Positions 1 to 8,922 of a stretch of DNA of 64,000 nucleotides are shown piece after piece. The notes under the pieces are model-generated. The model was not told the DNA's origin, searched no databases, and was given only the letters and a program-made list of their open reading frames with translations. Position numbers and translations under genes: made by a program. Within the stretch, counting starts at the first letter, position 1. Every line of letters begins with the position of its first letter. This stretch comes from UBA1351 sp964627665 (GTDB lineage Bacteria > Bacillota > Clostridia > Lachnospirales > Vallitaleaceae), in assembly GCA_964627665.1 (NCBI GenBank), contig CAZVKG010000004.1, forward strand, positions 25,283-89,282, given 5' to 3'.

Positions 1-643
1 TACGGTGTCGTTTATCTGTTGGTGGCACATTAGCAACTCGGTTATAAACAACCTTTCCTTTTCCATCAAGCTCTTGTACTAAAGCCATTTGTGATAACAG
101 TCCCATCATTAGGTCATATTGATCAAGTGAAACAAGTTTTCCTTGATGAATCTCTTCCGGAACATCAAAGTCGTTGTCAAAAACGATAACCGGAATTCCC
201 GCTTCCAAGGCTTTTTGAACTGAACCTGTTAATGCATCTGCTTTTCCATGCGAAATCAAAATTGCATCCATTTTATTTGTGACTGCATTATCAATTCCTT
301 CGGCCATTTTTGCCAGGTCATTGTTTGCATCGATAACACTGAGTTCAATTCCGTACCTTGCAGCTTCATCTTTTACACCATTAATATGTGTAATCATATG
401 TGTTCCTGTACCCCACTCTTTAATAAGAGCCATTTTTAATGTTTTTCCTTCAATTGCTGAAGGTACGTCTGCATTAACTGTTTCACTTGTTCCTTCATCT
501 GATGTCTCATCATTTGTTGCATCTTCGTTTACCACCGGTGTTGAATCCGCAGTGTTGTCAGAAGCCACATCATCATTTCCTTGGCACCCCACCAACGTTA
601 AACTCATGATTAGTGTTAGTAAAATTGCAATCCCTTTTTTCAT
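1..643 (-). CDS. Sugar ABC transporter substrate-binding lipoprotein (partial, 3' end outside window)
   Basis: Only the first 214 codons are present; the gene runs off the left edge. The product starts MKKGIAILL and has a lipoprotein signal ending in the lipobox LVGC near residue 20, followed by a long Asp/Thr/Ser-rich linker. After that comes a ribose-binding-type fold (residues about 70 on), with DANNDLAKMAEGIDNAVTNK and VIVFDNDFDVP resembling RbsB-like periplasmic binding proteins of CUT2 importers. An AGGAGA-like ribosome binding site lies just upstream. It sits behind a consensus promoter that shares an operator with the neighbouring DeoR gene. The sugar is not predictable. The family call is firm, the substrate open. 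Confidence 0.85.
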   Translation of the reverse strand, partial: MKKGIAILLTLIMSLTLVGCQGNDDVASDNTADSTPVVNEDATNDETSDEGTSETVNADVPSAIEGKTLKMALIKEWGTGTHMITHINGVKDEAARYGIELSVIDANNDLAKMAEGIDNAVTNKMDAILISHGKADALTGSVQKALEAGIPVIVFDNDFDVPEEIHQGKLVSLDQYDLMMGLLSQMALVQELDGKGKVVYNRVANVPPTDKRHR

Positions 644-722
644 TGTACATTCTCCTTTTCTAATCTTTCTGAATTAAACACATTGCACAAATCCTTTTCA
701 ATTTATTCTTGGATTTGATTAC

Positions 723-761
723 ATATTACACCTCGTTTCATATTTTGTCAATATTTTTCAT
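723..761 (-). promoter_or_regulatory. Promoter of the sugar-binding lipoprotein gene with DeoR-type operator
   Basis: On the minus strand TTGACA (746-751) and TAATAT (723-728) are separated by 17 bases. The -35 lies inside a 26-base element (736-761) that recurs with 24 of 26 matches at 1673-1698, upstream of the deoR-family gene, with the -35 in the same register. A further copy of its core, CAATGTTTTTCAT, lies at 791-803. This looks like a repressor operator; the assignment to the DeoR protein is inference. Confidence 0.7.
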
Positions 762-842
762 CTAAAAAACAAAAAATAAATATATTTTTTCAATGTTTTT
801 CATTTTTATTGTGTTTTCACCTATTTTTTTATCAAAAACGAC

Positions 843-882
843 AAAAAAAGAGCTGACTTTGAAAAAGTCAGCTCTTTTTTTT
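843..882 (-). terminator. Rho-independent terminator after the deoR-family gene
   Basis: A 16-base arm (844-859, AAAAAAGAGCTGACTT) pairs perfectly with 865-880 around a short loop and is flanked by A and T runs on both sides, so it could act in either direction. It lies five bases past the stop of the DeoR gene and upstream of the next gene on the same strand, so it most likely ends the deoR transcript. Confidence 0.85.
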
Positions 883-886
883 ATTT

Positions 887-1633
887 TTAAATATCTGCAA
901 AAATAAATCTCGGATCGTGGTGATATGTCTTATCTATTTTCGTCGTTGTAATAAGCTTTTGTTCATTATTCAATTCTCCAAATGTATATCTGGAACGTTT
1001 GCCAATTTTTGTAGAATCCGCAATAATATAGGCTTCTGTCGAATTTTTCAAAGCAATTTTGTTCACTTCAGCCACTTCAGCACTAGAGGTAGATATGCTA
1101 CCTCCGGGAATCACTCCTGATGCACCAATAAAACATTTGTCAAAATTCATCGTTGCAATCTGATTAATAACCGAAGGACCGATAACAACGCCGATATCCA
1201 ACATGACTTCGCCACCTAAAATAATTGTATTAATCTGATGTTTAAGCAATTCCTGAATGTGAAAAGCTCCATTAGTTACAACGGTTACATTCTTACCGAC
1301 AAGATGTTTAATCATCATATCTTCCGTCGTTCCCGGTCCGATGAAAATAAACTGTCCGTCACCAACTTTCGTTGCAGCATAACTACCAATCTGCATTTTT
1401 TCTTCTTTATTTAAAGTCATTTTCTCTGCTAGTGATTTTTCCGGTATATTAACAATAATTTTTGCTGCTCCACCAGTTAATATTTCAATTTGCCCTTCTT
1501 CTTCAAGGGTTTTTAAGTCTCTGCGCACTGTTGCAAGAGAGACGCCAACACGTTCTGCAATTTCCTCAAAGAATACAATGTCTTTTGTATGCATAAATTC
1601 CAACACTTTACTCCGCCGAACATAAGGTATCAT
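887..1633 (-). CDS. DeoR/GlpR-family transcriptional regulator
   Basis: This 248-residue protein has the DeoR-family layout. An N-terminal helix-turn-helix (about residues 5-58, with VSLATVRRDLKTLEEEGQIE as the recognition region) is followed by a sugar-phosphate-sensing DeoRC domain of the ISOCOT fold (about 75-240, with FIGPGTTEDMMIKHL and VVTNGAFHIQELL). Such proteins repress sugar operons and are released by a phosphorylated sugar. The start has an ideal AAGGAGG site. A near-identical 26-base element lies over the -35 of its own promoter and of the sugar-binding lipoprotein gene to the left, which suggests it controls both. The effector cannot be predicted. Confidence 0.9.
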   Translation of the reverse strand: MIPYVRRSKVLEFMHTKDIVFFEEIAERVGVSLATVRRDLKTLEEEGQIEILTGGAAKIIVNIPEKSLAEKMTLNKEEKMQIGSYAATKVGDGQFIFIGPGTTEDMMIKHLVGKNVTVVTNGAFHIQELLKHQINTIILGGEVMLDIGVVIGPSVINQIATMNFDKCFIGASGVIPGGSISTSSAEVAEVNKIALKNSTEAYIIADSTKIGKRSRYTFGELNNEQKLITTTKIDKTYHHDPRFIFADI

Positions 1634-1659
1634 AAGATTCCTCCTTGTGTTTTTTTCTT

Positions 1660-1698
1660 ATAATACCATTCTTTTCATATTTTTGCAATATTTTTCAT
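1660..1698 (-). promoter_or_regulatory. Autoregulated promoter of the deoR-family gene
   Basis: TTGCAA (1683-1688) and TATTAT (1660-1665) on the minus strand are 17 bases apart. The -35 is embedded in the second copy (1673-1698) of the 26-base element also found at 736-761. A partial copy, TATTGTTTTTCAT, lies at 1713-1725 over the galE stop region. Confidence 0.65.
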
Positions 1699-1711
1699 TA
1701 CTTGCTTTGTT

Positions 1712-2740
1712 TTATTGTTTTTCATCATTTAGCCATAAGCCAGTCATCTCTGTTTGAACGTAGTTCCATGTATCCTTACACATGGTATCTAAATCCAATT
1801 TTGCTTCCCAGTGAAGTAAGTTTTTACTCTTTTGAATCGATGCATAGCAAGTGGCGATGTCTCCGGGACGTCGATCGACAATATGATACTTAACCGTTTT
1901 TCCACTCGCTTTTTCAAATGCTTTGACCACTTGAAGGACGCTGTAGCCTTTTCCTGTACCTAGATTAAAAGCTTCAATCCCCGATTGTACCTGCACATAA
2001 TTAAGCGCAGCGATATGGCCTTCTGCTAAATCTTGCACATGGATATAGTCGCGAACGCCGGTTCCATCGATGGAGTCATAACCATCTCCAAAGACACTCA
2101 GTTGTTCGAGTTCACCACTGGCTACCTTGGCAACATAGGGCAAAAGGTTATTAGGAATTCCATTGGGGTTTTCTCCGATAAGTCCACTTGGATGTGCACC
2201 AATTGGATTAAAATATCGCAATAAGGCTATTGAAAATTCAGGATCTCCAACATATAGGTCGTGTAGAATTTCTTCAATTATTTTTTTTGTCGCACCATAG
2301 GGGTTTGTCGTAGATAATGGATAATCTTCTTTAAAGGGAACATTTTCATTCATACCATATACTGTTGCTGATGATGAGAATACTATTTTTTTACAGTTAA
2401 ATTTTTTCATAACCTTCAAAAGCTGAATGGTCCCATTAACATTGTTATCATAATATTCTAAAGGCATGCTTACCGATTCCCCGACCGCTTTTAATCCCGC
2501 AAAATGAATAACCGCATCAATAGCACAACTTTCAAAGACTTCATTCATTTTTTTTGCATCACGGATATCGCCTTCATAAAACTCAAGACTCTTATGTCCA
2601 AGCGCCTCAATTTTTGCGACATTTTCTTTTTTCGAGTTGACAAGATTATCAATAATCACCACTTGATGGTCTGCTTCTAATAATTTTACACATGTATGAC
2701 TTCCGATAAATCCTGTTCCTCCGGTTACTAATATTTTCAT
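1712..2740 (-). CDS. galE: UDP-glucose 4-epimerase
   Basis: GalE interconverts UDP-glucose and UDP-galactose (and in many Gram-positives the N-acetyl forms) in the cytoplasm. The protein shows the extended SDR signature: the NAD-binding GGTGFIGSH at the N terminus, SSSATVYG carrying the catalytic Ser/Thr, and the YGATK (YxxxK) active site near residue 150, followed by LRYFNPIGAHPSG. I chose the ATG at 2740 because AGGAGG sits 10 bases before it but only one base before the ATG at 2749. It is the last gene of an operon with a sugar-1-kinase and a nucleotidyltransferase, which supports a role in Gal-beta-1,3-HexNAc catabolism (the LnpD role in bifidobacteria). Confidence 0.93.
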   Translation of the reverse strand: MKILVTGGTGFIGSHTCVKLLEADHQVVIIDNLVNSKKENVAKIEALGHKSLEFYEGDIRDAKKMNEVFESCAIDAVIHFAGLKAVGESVSMPLEYYDNNVNGTIQLLKVMKKFNCKKIVFSSSATVYGMNENVPFKEDYPLSTTNPYGATKKIIEEILHDLYVGDPEFSIALLRYFNPIGAHPSGLIGENPNGIPNNLLPYVAKVASGELEQLSVFGDGYDSIDGTGVRDYIHVQDLAEGHIAALNYVQVQSGIEAFNLGTGKGYSVLQVVKAFEKASGKTVKYHIVDRRPGDIATCYASIQKSKNLLHWEAKLDLDTMCKDTWNYVQTEMTGLWLNDEKQ

Positions 2741-2754
2741 TACTTGCATCCCTC

Positions 2755-3855
2755 CTATGTCGTGCTATATTTTTGTACAATCGCTTCCATATGCGAAAGT
2801 TTTTCTTCCATTTTTTTCACGAAGGCATATTGATTCTTGGCACGAATTAAATTGTGCTTTTCTTTATGTACCTTAAAGTAAGTATCTCCATCCAAGTAGT
2901 CAGTTAAAAAGCGCATCCCACATTCAAAGGTCATAATAATGGCACTCATTGGTAATAATTCAAGTTCTCTGGGGGTAAGCTCATCTTTCATAATCTCAAG
3001 ATAGCCTCTGGTATATGCTTCAAATCGCTTTAAGTCTATATCCATATCTTCAAGATTCTCAGCATCTTCTTCTAGGGTACTTCCGCATGAACGAATAGCA
3101 TCTCCAAAATCGTACAGTGCACTTCCTGGCATGACAGTATCCAAGTCAATAACACAGCGTCCTTTGCCCGTAACATCATCTAAAAGTACATTGTTAATTT
3201 TTGTGTCATTATGGGTCACTCGCACAGGAATACTTCCCTTTTCCATTTCGGATAAGATTAACGTGCTTATATCTTGGTGTTCCATGGTAAAAGCAATCTC
3301 TTCTTGGCATAACTTTGCACGCTGGTTCACATCTTTTTCAAGGGAATCAATGAAATTCTTATATCTTTGTTTTGTATTATGGAAACCTTGAATCGTCTCA
3401 TGTAGACTGGCTACCGGATAATCTTTTAGCATATACTGAAAAAGACCAAAGGCTCGTCCTGCTTCATAGAGCATGGATGATTTTTCAGCAAATAGGTGCC
3501 CTGTCGCCTTTTGAACAAAGACATATGACCGCCAATAATTCCCATCTGCATCTTTATAAAAACTCTCCCCTGTTTGGGTTGGAACCAGCGTTAAAACCTG
3601 GTAATGATCTATAGGATGTTCCATAATATAATCCACCAAATAACCGGTCACCCGTTCAATATTTTCCATCAGTTGTTCTGTCGCCTTAAAAATCTGGTGA
3701 TTCACGCGTTGCAAAATATAGGGCAGGGACTCTCTCGAATACTCCACAGTGACAAGATAGGTATCATTAATATGCCCATCTCCATACGGACGAACTGATT
3801 TAAAATCACCCTTCCATTGAAATTGCTTGCAAATTATTTCAAAATCGTGTGTCAT
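2755..3855 (-). CDS. nahK: N-acetylhexosamine 1-kinase-like phosphotransferase (NahK/LnpB type)
   Basis: The product belongs to the aminoglycoside-phosphotransferase-fold kinases. YGDGHINDTYLV near the N terminus, HNDTKINNVLLD (catalytic loop, Brenner motif HxDxxxxN) and CVIDLDTVMPG (metal-binding DxD region) are plain. This pattern is that of NahK, which phosphorylates GlcNAc or GalNAc at C1 after GH112 phosphorolysis. The start at 3855 follows GGAGG by eight bases. The upstream stop TAA overlaps the ATG as TAATG, implying translational coupling with the nucleotidyltransferase. A GH112 phosphorylase gene lies 3 kb away. Substrate specificity is inferred from context. Confidence 0.8.
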   Translation of the reverse strand: MTHDFEIICKQFQWKGDFKSVRPYGDGHINDTYLVTVEYSRESLPYILQRVNHQIFKATEQLMENIERVTGYLVDYIMEHPIDHYQVLTLVPTQTGESFYKDADGNYWRSYVFVQKATGHLFAEKSSMLYEAGRAFGLFQYMLKDYPVASLHETIQGFHNTKQRYKNFIDSLEKDVNQRAKLCQEEIAFTMEHQDISTLILSEMEKGSIPVRVTHNDTKINNVLLDDVTGKGRCVIDLDTVMPGSALYDFGDAIRSCGSTLEEDAENLEDMDIDLKRFEAYTRGYLEIMKDELTPRELELLPMSAIIMTFECGMRFLTDYLDGDTYFKVHKEKHNLIRAKNQYAFVKKMEEKLSHMEAIVQKYSTT

Positions 3856-4772
3856 TATTTTGTCCTCCATAATTTCTCTGGATATTTTCCTTCATCAATC
3901 ATTTGATTGATTGCCTCAACAACCATAGCCTTATCTTCTTGATAGGTCACCCCATACCATTTTTCATTTGTCTTTAGAACCTTGACATTGGCTTTATTTT
4001 TTTGCACCATTTGGTCGACGACATAAGGAAGATAAAATTCACCTTTCAAAGGATTCACTTTTATGGCCTCCTTTAAAAAATCAACGATTGACCCCTCGAT
4101 TTCTTCAATTAAGGATGGCTTAAGTCCCCACATATTCATGGAGACAATGGTCTCTTCCGGCAATGTGGTCCACACTTCATCTTTTAGATAAGCGATATCC
4201 TTGGCACGTTTTTCAATATGTATACGTTCGACAACATTTTTTAGATTCTCATCTGTATCTAGGTTGCATATTCCCCGAGAGACATAGCCGTTTTCCGTCA
4301 CCGTATTTTTTAGCTGATATCCAACCATGGCATAATCAGTCTCATCATTTGTTGTGTCGCTTAAAAAATCAAAAAGTTTCATATAGGCCTCTTTACCGTA
4401 ATAATCATCGGCATTGATAATAGCAAAGGGACCTTTAATTAAATGCCTTGCTGCATAGAGTGCATGAGCTGTTCCAAAAGGTTTGACCCGATCTTTTGTA
4501 ATCTTGATACTCTCGGGAATATCTTCTAATTCTTGAAATGCATATTGTACACGAATATAAGGTTCGACCCTTTGTCCAATAACTTCTTTAAAATCCTTTT
4601 CAATTTTATGATTTATAATAAAAATCACATCTTCAAATCCGGCTTCAATCGCGTCAAAGACAGAATATTCAATAATCGCTTCTCCATGGCGTCCTAGGGG
4701 ATCCATTTGCTTGAGCCCTCCATATCTGCTTCCAATACCTGCAGCTAAGACAACTAATACTGGTTTATTCAT
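3855..4772 (-). CDS. Sugar-phosphate nucleotidyltransferase
   Basis: The N terminus, VVLAAGIGSRYGGLKQMDPLG, is the nucleotide-binding G-x-G-x-R loop of the NTP-transferase family, and INADDYYG is the metal-binding region. The length of 305 residues fits a small pyrophosphorylase, so it should form an NDP-sugar from a sugar 1-phosphate and an NTP. Its place in an operon with a NahK-like kinase and galE suggests it activates Gal-1-P or HexNAc-1-P released by the phosphorylase pathway; bifidobacteria use a GalT-type uridylyltransferase (LnpC) at this point and no galT is in the window. The start at 4772 has GGAGG five bases upstream; the longer reading frame from 4793 lacks one. Substrate unproven. 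Confidence 0.8.
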   Translation of the reverse strand: MNKPVLVVLAAGIGSRYGGLKQMDPLGRHGEAIIEYSVFDAIEAGFEDVIFIINHKIEKDFKEVIGQRVEPYIRVQYAFQELEDIPESIKITKDRVKPFGTAHALYAARHLIKGPFAIINADDYYGKEAYMKLFDFLSDTTNDETDYAMVGYQLKNTVTENGYVSRGICNLDTDENLKNVVERIHIEKRAKDIAYLKDEVWTTLPEETIVSMNMWGLKPSLIEEIEGSIVDFLKEAIKVNPLKGEFYLPYVVDQMVQKNKANVKVLKTNEKWYGVTYQEDKAMVVEAINQMIDEGKYPEKLWRTK

Positions 4773-4846
4773 AAGAACCTCCATATTTTTCATTTTTTCT
4801 TGTTTTGTATTCTCTTACTATCCTAACAAGTTTTTCCTGCCCTGTA

Positions 4847-4889
4847 TTTGTACTTTCTTCTACTCTTTTTGTACAATTGATTGTATAAT
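4847..4889 (+). promoter_or_regulatory. Promoter with 21-bp-spaced direct repeats before an araC-family gene
   Basis: TATAAT lies at 4884-4889. Two copies of TTTGTAC (4847-4853 and 4868-4874) lie exactly 21 bases apart just upstream, and no good -35 is present. Half-sites two helical turns apart are how AraC-family proteins commonly bind, so autoregulation, or control of the divergent kinase operon, is plausible. Confidence 0.45.
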
Positions 4890-4933
4890 GGTAGATAAGG
4901 AACTACTTATATGTAAAGATCGGAGTTTTGATA

Positions 4934-5839
4934 ATGCCACGTATTGATGGTTATGAATTAACCCCCATTCACCCTCTTATTTCCATAGACCACATTGTGA
5001 CCGTGCACTACTTTGAGTACTCTAAAAATTATATTTTCGAAGGTGAAAAACATAATTTTTGGGAATTTTTATATGTGGACAAAGGATGCATCAATGTAAA
5101 AGCAAATGATACGATGTACAGTCTTTCAAAAGGACAAATCATCTTTCATGAACCCAATGAATGGCACACTGTCGTTGCCAATGGACAGACCGCTCCGAAT
5201 CTTGTGGTCATTGCTTTTACGTGCGATTCTCCTGCCATGCATTATTTCAAAAAACGTATTCTTTCAATTGACCACCATTTATATACTTACCTTGGCAAAA
5301 TCATCAATGCTGCCCATACTTTATTCACGAATAACCTCAATGATCCCTTGTTAAAAAAGCTCGATAAGCGTTTTAACGAACCCACACCATCCGAGCATTA
5401 TATTACAAGCTATCTGGAATTGTTTTTAGTTGAAATACTGGAGAATCACGAACGCTACGAGAGAGATGTGAAAATCTCGACTTCAATTCATGAATACATG
5501 AAAGAAGAAAAACTGGCCATTGTCATTAACTTTTTACAAGAAAATCTACATCAAAACTTAACACTAGACGATATATGTCAAAACACTCTACTCAGCCGCT
5601 CTTCCTTGCAAAAGTTATTCAAAGAAGGTACCGGCCACAGTGTGATGGATTACTTTAAAGAGATGAAAATACAGGAAATCAAACACCTTATTCGTGAAGA
5701 AAATCATAATTTCACTGAAATAGCAGAAATATTGGGCTACAGCTCGATCCACTATTTATCACGAACATTTAAAGCAAATACAGGCATGACATTATCTGAA
5801 TATGCTTCATCTGTAAAAGCTTTATTAGATAATAAATAA
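4934..5839 (+). CDS. AraC-family transcriptional regulator
   Basis: The 301-residue protein has an N-terminal cupin-like sensory domain (about 20-110, with EFLYVDKGCINVKAND and FHEPNEWHT) and a C-terminal double helix-turn-helix of the AraC/XylS family (about 195-295, LTLDDICQNTLLSRSSLQKLFKE and FTEIAEILGYSSIHYLSRTFK). The ATG at 4934 has GGAG eight bases upstream; an in-frame TTG at 4928 is too close to it. The gene is divergent from the nucleotidyltransferase-nahK-galE operon, which it probably regulates in response to a sugar. It ends at a shared bidirectional terminator. Confidence 0.9.
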   Translation: MPRIDGYELTPIHPLISIDHIVTVHYFEYSKNYIFEGEKHNFWEFLYVDKGCINVKANDTMYSLSKGQIIFHEPNEWHTVVANGQTAPNLVVIAFTCDSPAMHYFKKRILSIDHHLYTYLGKIINAAHTLFTNNLNDPLLKKLDKRFNEPTPSEHYITSYLELFLVEILENHERYERDVKISTSIHEYMKEEKLAIVINFLQENLHQNLTLDDICQNTLLSRSSLQKLFKEGTGHSVMDYFKEMKIQEIKHLIREENHNFTEIAEILGYSSIHYLSRTFKANTGMTLSEYASSVKALLDNK

Positions 5840-5842
5840 AAC

Positions 5843-5890
5843 AAAAAACAAGCACTGTAAGTATATTTTACTTACAGTGCTTGTTTTTTT
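5843..5890. terminator. Bidirectional terminator between convergent araC-family genes
   Basis: A long stem (AACAAGCACTGTAAGTA with its complement) is flanked by A and T runs on both sides. It closes the plus-strand AraC gene and the minus-strand AraC gene; the minus gene's last codons and TAA lie inside the stem. Confidence 0.9.
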
Positions 5891-6695
5891 TACGATATTC
5901 ATAGGGCGTTATACCCATTATTTTTTTGAAACTTTGGGAAAAATAGCTTTGAGAAGCAAAACCACATGAGTTAGCAATGCTTGCAATATTATAATCTGTC
6001 TCAATTAATAGCTTTTTACTCACTTGAATCCGCACATCAATCAAATAATTCATTAAAGACAATCCATAGGTTTTTGTAAAACAATGGGATAAATAGTATT
6101 TATTCAAATGGAGCTCCTCTGCCAGATGATCTAACGTAATATTTTCTGCATAATGGGCTTCCATGTACCTCTTTGCCTGACTACATTCACGCATGACTTG
6201 TTGGGTGATCGAAGCCACAGCTTTATTCCCGGATATTTTTAAAAACTCTAAAAATACGAGCTCATATATATTTTGAATCATTAGTAAGTGATGTTTATTT
6301 TTACGATCATTAATATTTAAAATCTCTTCTGTATAAAAATTTACTTTTTTGGTTAAGGATAGGAACGAAACCTTGGAATACAAATTATTATTCATTTCAA
6401 TGGATATATTACCTACACCAAAGACAATATATTCAAGGGGATTTTCCTCGCTTGAGACCTCTCTATGCTTTACGTTGGGATTTACTGCAACAAAATCATA
6501 GGGACCTATAGCTATCTCCTGGTCTTCAATATATACTTTCCCTTGCCCCCCGATGACTAAGAACATCTCACAAAGAACATGGGTATGAGCTATACTTGCC
6601 CATTCTCCTTCATAGGAAGAATGGGCAACATATACAAGCTCACCATAATTTATGTCTTCAATTTTATCTGATAAATAGTAGGTACGATTACTCAT
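5868..6695 (-). CDS. AraC-family transcriptional regulator, last gene of the GH112 operon
   Basis: A 275-residue regulator with a cupin domain (about 25-100, with HTHVLCEMFLVIGGQGKVYIED and VAVNPNVKHRE) and a C-terminal AraC helix-turn-helix pair (about 172-270, ITLDHLAEELHLNKYYLSHCFTK and IASIANSCGFASQSYFSQSFK). GAGGGA precedes the ATG. It begins 43 bases after the phosphorylase stop with no terminator between them, so it should be co-transcribed with the importer and phosphorylase and probably controls them. Its final codons lie in the terminator hairpin. Confidence 0.9.
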   Translation of the reverse strand: MSNRTYYLSDKIEDINYGELVYVAHSSYEGEWASIAHTHVLCEMFLVIGGQGKVYIEDQEIAIGPYDFVAVNPNVKHREVSSEENPLEYIVFGVGNISIEMNNNLYSKVSFLSLTKKVNFYTEEILNINDRKNKHHLLMIQNIYELVFLEFLKISGNKAVASITQQVMRECSQAKRYMEAHYAENITLDHLAEELHLNKYYLSHCFTKTYGLSLMNYLIDVRIQVSKKLLIETDYNIASIANSCGFASQSYFSQSFKKIMGITPYEYRKKNKHCK

Positions 6696-6738
6696 GTCTA
6701 TCCCTCATAACCCTTGAAATTCTTGTCGACAAATCTGC

Positions 6739-8907
6739 CTATTCTTTGATATTATACCAAATAATTTCATTGGCTTCCATGCTCAAGTCAAACGAAGCGC
6801 CATCCCCTCTATAAACTTTGGTTTCTTGGGCCTCATAGGTATTATTTACGACACAGAATTTATTATTCTTTATGTAGGCATGAACGTCAACATGGTAATT
6901 CGAGCTATACCATTGTTCTAAAGAAGCTTCTGCATGGCTAGCATAAAGAATTGCCCGATGGAGTATACGGGTATTTTGATGACTGTAGGGTAAACCAGTA
7001 AAATATACTCCTCGTCCTTGTCCAAAGTCCCTTGTTGCCAATTGTACGCCTAAATCTCTTTGAACAATAACTGTCGTATCTTCCAAGGCATAAATATCTG
7101 CTTGTCCCTGGCCAAAGTCGATCTCTCCTTGGCAATCCCTTGTAATAAAATGAGTTTGCTCTTGCCAATTGTATTTATCATAGTTTAGCGTAAATCCATT
7201 TTCTTTTTCGACGCCAAGAACATCCGCTAATTGGAAAAACCGTCCTTGATGCTGATGGGCCGTTGGCTCTCCAACACCAATAAATCCGCCACCCTGATAA
7301 ATAAAATGTCGTATACGTGTGATAATTGTCTCGTCGATCCAGTAATCACCACCACTATGGGCTGTATCGGCTCCACCCACGTTGATAATAACATCAATGT
7401 CATCTAGAAGGTTAGCATCTTGCTTAACATCATCAAAGCTTATAAAGCGTACATCATAAGGTCCACCTGCTAGCGCTTCAACAATACCCGCATAGCTATA
7501 ATTTTGCTTTTGGTATAAGGCATGATGAACCATGTGGTTTCCCCATGCACGCATATGTCCCCACGCATTTAAAACCGCTACCGTTTTTACACAGTATGGC
7601 GTTGTTCCTTTGACATTGTCATATAAGACTCTAAATTCATCAGCTACACTCTTAATATACTCAATAAAATCCGGGAATTCTAAGGCAAGTTTTAGGTATC
7701 CGCCATAACCAATACGGTCAATGGGCTTTCGAAGAATGGCCCGTCGAGCTGTAACCCAATTTTCTTTCGCTTCTTTTATTGGGTCCCCATTTTCATGGAA
7801 GGTATCTGGGAAAAAGTAAGGTAAAAAGCGACCTTCTGTATATTTAACCCCTTCAATATCACTAATGAGTCGAAGGGTACTTCCGTTACCGACACTTCCG
7901 ACTACAGAATCCAATCCAATCTCTTTAAAGGCTTCTAAAAAAGGCTCTGTCCCTATCCAGTGGTCTCCAAGAAACATCATGGCTTCTTTGCCATAGCTAT
8001 GAACAATATCGACAAATTCTTTGGCTAGCGCAGATACTTCTTTGACTTGAAAATGTACAAAATCCATAAATTCCTTTGAGGGCATGCGATATTGATTATT
8101 GTAATATCCTTGATCAATAATATATTCTGCTCTAAAAGAATAACCGACTTCCTCCTCAAAGCGTTCTAATATATAAGGGCTTACCGATGCTGAATACCCA
8201 TACCAATCTACATATTTTTCACGCTTTAATTCATCAAATATCAGTGTGAACTGGTGAAAAAAAGTTGTGAAACGAATGACATCAACATCCGGATTTTCTT
8301 CTATAAAGGCTTTGAGGCGCTTTATACTGTATTCATGAGTCTTAGGCTGACGTACATCAAAGGTCATCTGATGCTCTACATCTTGCCAATCATTGACCAC
8401 ACTATTATACATATGCACAGGGTCCCAAATAAGGTATGCTAAAAAACTAACCGTATACTCATGAAAGGGTCTACATGCTTTAATGATAACACTTTGATTA
8501 TCCCTTTGGTATTCCCAATCATCCACACTAACCACTTGGCCTGTAGTACGATCAATGACTTCCCACCATCGTTTTGGCTTGTCATTCTCATTGATTTCCA
8601 TGAGTTCTTGGCTAATGCCTTTCATAAGAGGTATTTCTAAGCGCTCTTGCTCTGCCAGGAAAAATCCTGTCATGATGTAACATTGTTGCACTTCTTCCGG
8701 ATGTTCTTTTGCCCATGCATTATCCTTACGCGTTGTATAATAGGTCGCATAACGTTTCGCATCTAAGGCGTTTAACTCCTCCGGAAACTTTGTCCCATCA
8801 CAGTCTCTCACCGCATCTGCCCCTAAAAAATTTACAATTTGAAGTGTTTCATCGACAATATCCGTATCCGTGGGTATTGTCAGTCTTCCTCTTAAGTTAT
8901 CTTTCAT
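6739..8907 (-). CDS. lnpA: 1,3-beta-galactosyl-N-acetylhexosamine phosphorylase (GH112)
   Basis: At 722 residues the product matches the length and sequence style of GH112 phosphorylases from its first motif (GRLTIPTDTDIVDETL, CDGTKFPEEL) through RFTTFFHQFTLIFDE, YIDQGYYNNQYR, FLGDHWIGTEPF and GRFLPYFFPDTFHENGDP, to the C-terminal beta-galactosidase-trimerisation-like region (INVGGADTAHSGG, GVYFTGLPYS). These enzymes split lacto-N-biose or galacto-N-biose with phosphate to alpha-Gal-1-P and GlcNAc or GalNAc inside the cell. A galactosyl-rhamnose phosphorylase of the same family cannot be excluded, but the nearby nahK-like gene favours the HexNAc substrate. It is preceded by a CUT1 importer and a small membrane protein in one operon. 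Confidence 0.88.
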   Translation of the reverse strand: MKDNLRGRLTIPTDTDIVDETLQIVNFLGADAVRDCDGTKFPEELNALDAKRYATYYTTRKDNAWAKEHPEEVQQCYIMTGFFLAEQERLEIPLMKGISQELMEINENDKPKRWWEVIDRTTGQVVSVDDWEYQRDNQSVIIKACRPFHEYTVSFLAYLIWDPVHMYNSVVNDWQDVEHQMTFDVRQPKTHEYSIKRLKAFIEENPDVDVIRFTTFFHQFTLIFDELKREKYVDWYGYSASVSPYILERFEEEVGYSFRAEYIIDQGYYNNQYRMPSKEFMDFVHFQVKEVSALAKEFVDIVHSYGKEAMMFLGDHWIGTEPFLEAFKEIGLDSVVGSVGNGSTLRLISDIEGVKYTEGRFLPYFFPDTFHENGDPIKEAKENWVTARRAILRKPIDRIGYGGYLKLALEFPDFIEYIKSVADEFRVLYDNVKGTTPYCVKTVAVLNAWGHMRAWGNHMVHHALYQKQNYSYAGIVEALAGGPYDVRFISFDDVKQDANLLDDIDVIINVGGADTAHSGGDYWIDETIITRIRHFIYQGGGFIGVGEPTAHQHQGRFFQLADVLGVEKENGFTLNYDKYNWQEQTHFITRDCQGEIDFGQGQADIYALEDTTVIVQRDLGVQLATRDFGQGRGVYFTGLPYSHQNTRILHRAILYASHAEASLEQWYSSNYHVDVHAYIKNNKFCVVNNTYEAQETKVYRGDGASFDLSMEANEIIWYNIKE

Positions 8908-8922
8908 TGTTTGTACTCCTCG

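Noticed and set aside
4869..4889. TTGTAC paired with TATAAT as a standard promoter
   Set aside because: The spacing is only nine bases, too short for a sigma-A promoter; the TTGTAC is better read as part of the direct repeats.
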